This document shows positions 1 to 5,150 of a stretch of DNA of 5,806 bases, piece by piece. A program made the position numbers and the translations under genes. The notes under the pieces are model-generated. The model was not told where the DNA came from, searched no databases, and was given only the letters and a program-made list of their open reading frames with translations. Every line of letters begins with the position of its first letter. Positions within the stretch are counted from its first letter, which is position 1. This stretch comes from JADYZU01 sp964443055 (GTDB taxonomy: Bacteria; Pseudomonadota; Alphaproteobacteria; Rhodobacterales; Rhodobacteraceae). The stretch lies in contig CAYUBT010000159.1 of assembly GCA_964443055.1 (NCBI GenBank), positions 1-5,806 of the forward strand, written 5' to 3'.

Positions 1-70
1 GAGCCGCAGGCGACGCGGCAAGCCAGAACGGCGGGATCACCGGGTTGCTTCGCTGGCGCTCGCAATGACG
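1..70. repeat. Palindromic interspersed repeat, copy 1 (cut by the left window edge)
   Basis: This segment matches a second copy at 3563-3633. The first 21 bases of both are identical, as are 21 bases of the right arm (here 45-65), and the middle is diverged with one indel. The right end, CTCGCAATGACG (59-70), is the exact reverse complement of the left end CGTCATTGCGAG seen in copy 2, so the whole unit is an inverted-repeat element of about 83 bp whose first 12 or so bases lie outside the window. It contains a small internal hairpin (GCCGC 3-7 with GCGGC 15-19). It ends 10 bp from the glmU stop codon, so it probably forms the 3' end of the glmU transcript. I recall similar CGTCATTGCGAG-type palindromes as common non-coding repeats in alphaproteobacterial genomes. 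That is memory and not a search result. Confidence 0.85.
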
Positions 71-80
71 GGGCTGTCGC

Positions 81-1427
81 TCAGTCCTTCCTTGCGGCTT
101 TTGCCGCCTTCAGCCTTGCGAAGAAGCGCCGGGCGAAGCCCTCCTTCACCTCCTGCCGGGTGCGGGCGATCGCCATCGCGCCCTCTGGCACGTCGCCCGT
201 GATCACCGAGCCGGTGGCCGTCATCGCCTCGTCGCCCACGCTCACCGGCGCGACCAGCACCGTGTTCGAGCCGATGAAGGCGTCGCGTCCGATGCGGGTG
301 CGGTGCTTGAAGACCCCGTCGTAATTCGCGGTGATCGTGCCTGCGCCGATATTCGTGTGCGGGCCGATCTCGGTGTCGCCGATATAGCTGAGATGGCCGA
401 CCTTCACGCCCTCGCCGATCTGTGCGTTCTTCACCTCGACGAAATTGCCGACATGGGCATCGCCGTCGAGTTCCGCGCCGGGGCGCAGGCGCGCGAACGG
501 GCCGACGCGCGCGCCCTGGCTGATGTGGCAGCCTTCCAGATGACAGAAGGGCAGGACATGCGCGCCCGATTCGACCGTGACGCCGGGACCGAAGACGCAG
601 GGTCCCTCGATCAGCGCATCGCGGCCAATCACCGTGTCATGGGCGAGAATGATCTGGTCGGGGGATTTGAGCGTGACCCCGTCCTCCATCAGAGCCGCCC
701 GGGCACGCGCCTGGAACAGCGCCTCGGCACGGGCGAGGTGGCTGCGGGTGTTGATCCCCATCGTCTCGGACTCGTCGCATCGCACGACCGTGGCGCGCAG
801 CCCTTCATCGCGGCCGAGGGCCACGACATCGGTGAGATAGATCTCGCCACCGGCATTTTGCGGGGTGGCCCGGTCCAGCAGACGCAGGAGCGTGGCCGCA
901 TCCGCCATGACCACGCCCGAATTGTGCAGGGTGAGCGCGCGCGTGGCGTCATCTGCATCGGCCCATTCGATGATTTCCAGCAATTCATCGCCCCGCGTGA
1001 CGAGGCGGCCGTAACGCTCTTCGGGGCGGCTCTCGAAGCCCAGCACGACGATATCGGCCCCGGCGCGTGCCTCCTGCATGCGGCGCAGGGTCTCCCCGCT
1101 CACGAAAGGCGTATCGCCGTAGAGGACGAGCGCGTCGCCTTCCGTCCCCTCGAGCGCATCGGCGGCGGCAAGCACCGCATGGCCCGTGCCTTTCTGCTCT
1201 TCCTGCAGGGCGATCACGGTTTCGGGCCAGTAATCGCGCGCGGCGCCGACCACGGCTCCGGCCCCGGTGCCGGTGACGACGATCAGCCGTTCGGGTTCGA
1301 GCGACAGGCCCGATTTCATCGCATGGACGACAAGCGGTGCGCCTGCGAGCGGGTGCAGCACCTTGGGCAGGTCGGAATTCATCCGCGTGCCCTGGCCTGC
1401 GGCGAGGATGATGACATTGACTGGCAC
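81..1427 (-). CDS. glmU: Bifunctional UDP-N-acetylglucosamine diphosphorylase / glucosamine-1-phosphate N-acetyltransferase GlmU
   Basis: Cytosolic, trimeric in the family. It acetylates glucosamine-1-phosphate with acetyl-CoA, then couples GlcNAc-1-phosphate to UTP, giving UDP-GlcNAc for peptidoglycan and LPS. Translated from the GTG at 1427 it has 448 residues (E. coli 456). The N-terminal uridyltransferase opens with LAAGQGTRM (8-16) and PK (21-22). YGDTP carries metal ligand Asp105. Glu154, Asn169 and Asn226 match E. coli E154, N169 and N227. The C-terminal left-handed beta-helix, from about residue 245, holds catalytic His345 in GHLSYIGD and Lys333, Tyr348, Asn359 and Lys374, matching E. 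coli K351, H363, Y366, N377 and K392 with a constant offset of 18. An in-frame ATG at 1496 would add 23 residues unlike any GlmU start. The GTG has AGGGG six bases upstream and puts the nucleotide motif at the usual distance. glmS often follows glmU; here a repeat does, and what lies beyond is outside the window. Confidence 0.97.
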   Translation of the reverse strand: MPVNVIILAAGQGTRMNSDLPKVLHPLAGAPLVVHAMKSGLSLEPERLIVVTGTGAGAVVGAARDYWPETVIALQEEQKGTGHAVLAAADALEGTEGDALVLYGDTPFVSGETLRRMQEARAGADIVVLGFESRPEERYGRLVTRGDELLEIIEWADADDATRALTLHNSGVVMADAATLLRLLDRATPQNAGGEIYLTDVVALGRDEGLRATVVRCDESETMGINTRSHLARAEALFQARARAALMEDGVTLKSPDQIILAHDTVIGRDALIEGPCVFGPGVTVESGAHVLPFCHLEGCHISQGARVGPFARLRPGAELDGDAHVGNFVEVKNAQIGEGVKVGHLSYIGDTEIGPHTNIGAGTITANYDGVFKHRTRIGRDAFIGSNTVLVAPVSVGDEAMTATGSVITGDVPEGAMAIARTRQEVKEGFARRFFARLKAAKAARKD

Positions 1428-1433
1428 GGATGA

Positions 1434-1438
1434 CCCCT
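1434..1438 (-). promoter_or_regulatory. Ribosome binding site fixing the GTG start of glmU
   Basis: On the minus strand AGGGG is followed by six bases and then GTG (1427-1425). No comparable purine run precedes the more distal in-frame ATG at 1496. This, with the placement of the LAAGxGTRM motif, decides the start. Confidence 0.65.
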
Positions 1439-1516
1439 GTTCGACCCGGCCCCTTCTAGCGGCAGGTGCGTATCGCGCAACCCGCCAGGGCTTCACTTCG
1501 CCCGACGGATCGTTAC

Positions 1517-1522
1517 AGGAGG
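1517..1522 (+). promoter_or_regulatory. gph ribosome binding site with unusually short spacing
   Basis: AGGAGG is a near-perfect Shine-Dalgarno sequence but leaves only three bases before the ATG at 1526. The usual gap is about five to nine. No later in-frame start is possible because the HAD nucleophile motif begins at residue 6, so the short spacing appears real. Confidence 0.6.
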
Positions 1523-1525
1523 CAC

Positions 1526-2191
1526 ATGCGCAGTGTCATCTTCGATCTTGACGGCACCCTTGCCGATACCAGCGGCGATCTTGTCGCAGCCGCCAACGCG
1601 ACATTCGCGGGTCTGGCGCTTTCGGTGCGGCTTGATCCCGTGGCCGATGCGGGCGTGGCGATGCGCGGCGGGCGGGCGATGCTCGAGCTTGGCTTCGCAC
1701 GCGCGGGACGGCCGCTCGAGGATGCGATCCTGATCGAGGCCTATCCTGGCCTCCTGGACCATTACGCGCGCGACATCTGCCGTCATTCGCGCCTCTATCC
1801 CGGGGCGATGGACGCGGTGGAAGAGCTTTCCGCCATGGGCTACCGCGTCGGCGTCTGCACGAACAAGCCTGAGGGGCTGGCCGAATCACTCCTGCAGGCG
1901 CTCGGCGTGCGCGACTCCTTCGCAAGCCTCGTGGGCGGAGACACGCTGCCGGTGCGCAAGCCTGATCCCGCGCCCTTCATCGAATCGGTGCGGCGGGCGG
2001 GGGGTGACCCGTCGCGCGCCTGCCTCGTGGGCGATACCGACACCGATCATGGTACGGCACGGGCGGCCGGGGCGCCATCGCTGCTCGTCACCTTCGGACC
2101 CGGGGCCGAGGCGGTGCGTGCGCTCGGCCCTGCGCATTTCATCGACCATTTCACCGACCTGCCCGCGACTGTCGCGGCGCTGGATCTCTGA
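1526..2191 (+). CDS. gph: Phosphoglycolate phosphatase (HAD superfamily) Gph
   Basis: Predicted soluble phosphatase of 221 residues that hydrolyses 2-phosphoglycolate to glycolate. The substrate arises from DNA 3'-end repair and, in autotrophs, from RuBisCO oxygenation. All four HAD motifs are present. Motif I is FDLDGTLAD with nucleophile Asp7 and acid/base Asp9. Motif II is Thr112 in CTNK. Motif III is Lys145 in RKPDP. Motif IV is GDTDTD with Asp170 and Asp174 as magnesium ligands. The stretch between motifs I and II (about residues 15-95) is the alpha-helical C1 cap of the Gph/PGMB group. The GTG at 1466 would add 20 residues ahead of the motif and has no good ribosome site, so the ATG at 1526 is preferred. 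It is divergent from glmU, an arrangement I recall from Rhodobacterales, and a 21-bp gap to the exporter gene suggests cotranscription. HAD substrate specificity is hard to read from motifs, so another small phosphomonoester is possible. Confidence 0.88.
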   Translation: MRSVIFDLDGTLADTSGDLVAAANATFAGLALSVRLDPVADAGVAMRGGRAMLELGFARAGRPLEDAILIEAYPGLLDHYARDICRHSRLYPGAMDAVEELSAMGYRVGVCTNKPEGLAESLLQALGVRDSFASLVGGDTLPVRKPDPAPFIESVRRAGGDPSRACLVGDTDTDHGTARAAGAPSLLVTFGPGAEAVRALGPAHFIDHFTDLPATVAALDL

Positions 2192-2212
2192 GATGACGCC
2201 GGAGCGCCGGGG

Positions 2213-3442
2213 ATGAGCGCCGCCGTGGCCGGTCGTCCGGCGCTGATCTTCATCTTCGTCACGGTGCTGCTCGACGTGATCGGCTTCGGCATCATCATGC
2301 CGGTGATGCCCGCGCTGATCGAGGAGATCGGCCAGACCGGCGTGAGCACCGCAGCGGCCGTGTTCGGCTGGATGGCGGTCGCCTTCTCGCTGGCCCAGTT
2401 CGCCTTTGCCCCGCTGGTGGGGAGCCTCTCGGATGCCTTCGGGCGCAGGCCGCTGCTACTGCTGGCCATCGGCGGTCTGGCGGTGGACTATGTGATTTCC
2501 GCGCTCGCGCCCGATCTGTTCTGGCTGTTCGTCGGGCGGATCGTCGCCGGGATCTGCGGAGCCTCGATCGTCATCGCCAATGCCTATGTCGCCGATGTCA
2601 CCCGGCCCGAGGACCGGGCACGGGCGTTCGGGATGCTCGGGGCGGCCTTCGGCGTCGGCTTCATCCTCGGTCCGGCGCTTGGCGGGCTTCTGGGCGAGTT
2701 CGGCACCCGCGTGCCGTTCTGGACAGCAGCGGCGCTGGCGGCGCTGAACCTTCTGTTCGGCTGGTTCGTCCTGCCCGAATCTCTGCCGCGGGAGCGCCGC
2801 CGCGCCTTCGACTGGCGGCGCGCTAATCCGTTCGGTGTGTTCCGGGTGTTCGCCTCATACGGCAATGTCCTGCCGCTGCTGCTGGTGCTGGGGATCTATT
2901 TCTTCGGCTCGACCGTCTATCCGGCGATCTGGGCCTTCTGGGGCACCGCAAGATTCGGCTGGTCGGAGGGGATGATCGGCGCGACGCTTGCGCTCTACGG
3001 ACTGTGCTCGGCCGTGGTGCAGGGCGGGCTGTCGGGTCCGGCGGTCAGGTGGCTGGGCGAATATCGCGTGATCCTTCTCGCGCTCGGGCTGGGATCGGTC
3101 ATGGCCGTGGCTTACGGAATGGTCGGCTCGACCGTCGGGGTCCTGGTCCTGACCCTGCTGCATGCGCCCGAGGAACTGGCCTTTCCGGTCATGAACGCGA
3201 TCCTGTCGCGCGCGGTGCCCGACAATGCCCAGGGCGAACTGCAGGGCGGACTCTCGGCCGTGACAAATCTGGTGATGATGAGCGGGACATTGTTCTTCTC
3301 GCAGGTTTTCGCCCAGAGCTTCGACCCCGCGCGTCCGGCGATGACGACCGGAATCCCCTTCCTTGTCGCTGCCGTCTTCATCGTGGTCTCGCTCACCCTG
3401 TTCCTGCGGCTCGGCCGCGTGCGGGTGATGGGGCACGGGTGA
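2213..3442 (+). CDS. TCR/Tet-family major facilitator superfamily exporter
   Basis: Inner-membrane, proton-driven exporter of 409 residues with about 12 predicted transmembrane helices. The substrate is unknown. Family marks: DVIGFGIIMPVMP in TM1 (Asp21 to Pro33), motif A GSLSDAFGRR in the TM2-TM3 loop (70-79, with Asp74 and Arg78), LAVDY in TM3 (Asp92), motif B GRIVAGICGA in TM4 (108-117) and the antiporter motif C GFILGPALGG in TM5 (149-158). Asp21, Asp74, Arg78 and Asp92 match D15, D66, R70 and D84 of Tn10 TetA(B). The TM9 aspartate of true tetracycline pumps (D285) is Gly294 here, while predicted TM10 has the unusual HAPEEL (His317, Glu320, Glu321). I therefore call the family but not tetracycline resistance. 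GGAG eight bases upstream supports the ATG. It starts 21 bp after gph and is probably read with it, though no functional link is evident. Confidence 0.9.
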   Translation: MSAAVAGRPALIFIFVTVLLDVIGFGIIMPVMPALIEEIGQTGVSTAAAVFGWMAVAFSLAQFAFAPLVGSLSDAFGRRPLLLLAIGGLAVDYVISALAPDLFWLFVGRIVAGICGASIVIANAYVADVTRPEDRARAFGMLGAAFGVGFILGPALGGLLGEFGTRVPFWTAAALAALNLLFGWFVLPESLPRERRRAFDWRRANPFGVFRVFASYGNVLPLLLVLGIYFFGSTVYPAIWAFWGTARFGWSEGMIGATLALYGLCSAVVQGGLSGPAVRWLGEYRVILLALGLGSVMAVAYGMVGSTVGVLVLTLLHAPEELAFPVMNAILSRAVPDNAQGELQGGLSAVTNLVMMSGTLFFSQVFAQSFDPARPAMTTGIPFLVAAVFIVVSLTLFLRLGRVRVMGHG

Positions 3443-3470
3443 TGGCACCGGGCGCATGTTGCAGTGATGT

Positions 3471-3496
3471 TCGCATCCATCCCTGACGTGATGCGA
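3471..3496 (+). terminator. Weak hairpin after the exporter gene, possible terminator
   Basis: TCGCATC (3471-3477) and GATGCGA (3490-3496) form a 7-bp stem with a 12-base loop, 28 bases past the exporter stop. No T-run follows, so it is not a classical intrinsic terminator. It could equally be a 3'-end stabilising stem or chance. Confidence 0.25.
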
Positions 3497-3550
3497 CGAT
3501 CTTGAAGGAGGTCACGGACGGCACCCGGTCCGCGAGAATCCGGCACATAC

Positions 3551-3633
3551 CGTCATTGCGAGGAGCCGCAGGCGACGCGGCAAACCAGAGACGTGGGGAA
3601 CACCGGCTTGCTTCGCTGGCGCTCGCAAAGACG
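3551..3633. repeat. Palindromic interspersed repeat, copy 2 (complete)
   Basis: An 83-bp element bounded by CGTCATTGCGAG (3551-3562) and CTCGCAAAGACG (3622-3633), which are inverted repeats matching at 11 of 12 positions. Inside the left arm GCCGC (3565-3569) can pair with GCGGC (3577-3581). The core is diverged from copy 1 at 1-70, but the two 21-base arm blocks are identical and in the same orientation. It encodes nothing. Its size, imperfect palindromy and intergenic position fit a REP-like or miniature inverted-repeat element. I see no clear target-site duplication at its edges. Confidence 0.88.
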
Positions 3634-3719
3634 AAGGGAGTGCGACATCGCCCCCCATGGCAACCCAACTTAATGCTTGGAAAAATCCCGATCTATGGCA
3701 AGGTTGCGGGAGATCACTC

Positions 3720-3725
3720 AGGGAG
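3720..3725 (+). promoter_or_regulatory. Ribosome binding site fixing the preT start
   Basis: AGGGAG sits eight bases ahead of the ATG at 3734. Alternative in-frame starts upstream, ATG at 3695 and TTG at 3677, lack a comparable site. Confidence 0.7.
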
Positions 3726-3733
3726 CCAGACGC

Positions 3734-5071
3734 ATGTCAAGCCACCGAGCGCCCGGAATCGTGTCCGGTCGCCTTCCAGACGACACTCTCGCACGCAACT
3801 TTTCCGACTACCCCCCGCCCCTGAACCCGCATGAGGCATCGGTGGCGGCGGATCGCTGTTACTTCTGCTATGACGCGCCCTGCATCACGGCCTGTCCGAC
3901 CGAGATCGACATCCCGATGTTCATCCGCCAGATCGCGACGGGCACGCCGGATGCGGCGGCGATGACGATCTGGGACCAGAACATCCTCGGCGGCATGTGC
4001 GCGCGGGTCTGCCCGGTCGAGCAACTCTGCGAAGGGGCCTGCGTGCGTGAGGAGTCGGAAGGCAAGCCGGTCGAGATCGGGCGGCTCCAGCGTTACGCGA
4101 CCGATCACGCCATGGAGAGGGGCCAGCCCTATACCCGCCGCGCACCCACCGGAAAGCGCATTGCCGTGGTCGGTGCGGGGCCTGCGGGTCTGGCGGCGGC
4201 GCACAGGCTCGCGCGGCACGGGAACGACGTGGTCATCATCGACGCGCGGCCCAAGGCGGGCGGCCTGAACGAATACGGCATCGCCACCTACAAGACCACG
4301 CAGGATTTCGCCCGGCGCGAGGTCGAATGGCTGCTCGAGATCGGCGGGATCACCATTCAATCGGATACCGCGCTGGGCCGCGATATCACGCTGGAAGAGC
4401 TGCGCCGCGATTATGACGCGGTGTTCCTCGGCATGGGGCTGGCCGGGGTCAACGCCCTGCGTGCCAGCGGCGAGGCGCATGAAGGCGTCATGGATGCGGT
4501 CGATTTCATTGCCGCGCTGCGGCAGGCCCGCACGCGTTCCGAGGTGGCCATCGGTCGCGACGTGGTGGTGATCGGCGGCGGCATGACCGCGATTGATGCG
4601 GCGGTGCAGGCAAGGCTGCTGGGGGCAGAAAACGTCACCATGGTCTACCGTCGCAGTCAGGCGCAGATGGGCGCCTCGCAGCATGAACAGGACCACGCAA
4701 CCAGTGTCGGCGTGAAGATCGTCACCAATGCGATGCCTCGGGCCATTCACGACACGGGTTCGGCGCTTGAAGTCGAGTTCGAATATACGAGCGACGGCCC
4801 GGATGGGTTACAGGGCACCGGCGAGGTCTTTCGTATCCCCGCCGATCAGGTGTTCAAGGCTATCGGCCAATCCATCGAAGGCGTGCCGGATGGGCTGCGC
4901 CTCGAGGGCGGCAAGATCGTGGTGGACAAGAACCGCCGCACCTCGATTGCGGGGGTCTGGGCCGGGGGCGACTGCGCCGTCGGAGGCGAAGACCTGACCG
5001 TCACCGCCGTGGCCCATGGCCGTGACGCCGCCGAGGACATCCATCGCAGCCTGTCCGCGAACGCGGGCTGA
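3734..5071 (+). CDS. preT: NAD-dependent dihydropyrimidine dehydrogenase, electron-transfer subunit PreT (PydX)
   Basis: Cytosolic flavoprotein of 445 residues. It oxidises NADH and passes electrons through FAD and [4Fe-4S] clusters to PreA, which reduces uracil or thymine to the 5,6-dihydro form. The N-terminal cluster domain has Cys42, 45, 50, 54 and Cys89, 93, 99, 103, with the same spacing as human DPD C79, 82, 87, 91 and C126, 130, 136, 140. Gln119 in GRLQRYA falls exactly at DPD Gln156, the rare glutamine cluster ligand. FAD is bound by GAGPAG (147-152) and by the C-terminal AGGDCA (410-415). The NAD(P)H site is GGGMTA (281-286). ATG 3734 is chosen over 3695 for its AGGGAG site and because PGIVSGRLP then begins near residue 7, as I recall for relatives. 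The fold is shared with the glutamate synthase small subunit GltD, but adjacent preA settles the assignment. A 79-bp gap separates the two genes, which very likely form one operon. Confidence 0.93.
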   Translation: MSSHRAPGIVSGRLPDDTLARNFSDYPPPLNPHEASVAADRCYFCYDAPCITACPTEIDIPMFIRQIATGTPDAAAMTIWDQNILGGMCARVCPVEQLCEGACVREESEGKPVEIGRLQRYATDHAMERGQPYTRRAPTGKRIAVVGAGPAGLAAAHRLARHGNDVVIIDARPKAGGLNEYGIATYKTTQDFARREVEWLLEIGGITIQSDTALGRDITLEELRRDYDAVFLGMGLAGVNALRASGEAHEGVMDAVDFIAALRQARTRSEVAIGRDVVVIGGGMTAIDAAVQARLLGAENVTMVYRRSQAQMGASQHEQDHATSVGVKIVTNAMPRAIHDTGSALEVEFEYTSDGPDGLQGTGEVFRIPADQVFKAIGQSIEGVPDGLRLEGGKIVVDKNRRTSIAGVWAGGDCAVGGEDLTVTAVAHGRDAAEDIHRSLSANAG

Positions 5072-5079
5072 CGGGAGAG

Positions 5080-5099
5080 GGGCGCGCCGGGCCGCGCCC
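5080..5099 (+). promoter_or_regulatory. GC hairpin in the preT-preA spacer
   Basis: GGGCGCG (5080-5086) and CGCGCCC (5093-5099) make a perfect 7-bp stem with a six-base loop, beginning eight bases after the preT stop. There is no following T-run, so it is unlikely to terminate transcription before preA. A role in mRNA processing or stability between the two cistrons is possible. Chance pairing is also plausible in such GC-rich sequence. Confidence 0.35.
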
Positions 5100-5137
5100 G
5101 CAGGAAACAGGCCGTCCCCGACAGGGCGACGGCGGGG

Positions 5138-5142
5138 AGGAG
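5138..5142 (+). promoter_or_regulatory. Ribosome binding site for the GTG start of preA
   Basis: AGGAG lies eight bases before GTG 5151. Its first base can pair in a 6-bp stem, TCCCCG (5115-5120) with CGGGGA (5133-5138), which would sit against the site. Confidence 0.65.
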
Positions 5143-5150
5143 AGACGCAA

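Larger units (their letters stand above)
1428..1525. promoter_or_regulatory. Divergent glmU / gph promoter region
   Basis: The 98-bp spacer between the two start codons must carry promoters for both directions unless one gene is read from further away. For glmU the best candidate I see on the minus strand is TTGCGC (1480-1475), a 16-bp spacer, and TAGAAG (1458-1453), a poor -10 match. For gph I find no pair of boxes with acceptable spacing. The existence of a promoter region is inferred from gene layout, and the boxes are weak guesses. Confidence 0.4.
3443..3733. other. Non-coding stretch between the exporter gene and preT
   Basis: These 291 bp contain no reading frame that looks like a protein: the frames crossing it run through the palindromic repeat and read as low-complexity Arg/Ser/Pro. 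In order it holds a weak hairpin (3471-3496), a purine-rich AAGGAGGT (3505-3512) with no start codon at a usable distance, a complete repeat copy (3551-3633), and a more A/T-rich segment (3657-3706) where the preT promoter is expected. In that segment I see CCAA-8-TTGG (3665-3680) and GCAACC/GGTTGC (3660-3665 and 3702-3707), but no convincing -35/-10 pair. Confidence 0.6.

Noticed and set aside
303..1433. Long plus-strand open frame (376 codons) opposite glmU
   Set aside because: It is a shadow of glmU produced by strong G/C third-position bias. Its translation is rich in Asp/Ala/Arg/His with no recognisable domain, while the minus strand gives a full GlmU with every catalytic residue.
2213..3442. 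Acquired tetracycline-resistance gene
   Set aside because: Codon usage and GC content look the same as its neighbours, no mobile element or tetR is adjacent, and the TM9 aspartate of TetA pumps is absent.
2855..3457. Minus-strand open frame (200 codons) opposite the exporter
   Set aside because: Its very polar, repetitive translation is the antisense image of transmembrane helices. There is no domain and no good ribosome site.
3515..3532. Small inverted repeat CGGAC / GTCCG as a terminator
   Set aside because: Only 5 bp with an 8-base loop and no T-run, which is expected by chance at this GC content.
3677..3733. Upstream starts for preT (TTG 3677, ATG 3695)
   Set aside because: Neither has a good ribosome site. 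ATG 3734 has AGGGAG at eight bases and gives the N-terminus I expect for the family.
3502..3834. Possible small gene starting at TTG 3502 in the intergenic stretch
   Set aside because: It runs through the palindromic repeat and then out of frame into preT. The strong AAGGAGGT at 3505 has no ATG, GTG or TTG at a suitable distance downstream.
3737..4750. Long minus-strand open frame (337 codons) opposite preT
   Set aside because: Composition is His/Arg/Asp-rich and motif-free, as expected for antisense of a GC-rich gene. preT on the plus strand has complete cofactor motifs.
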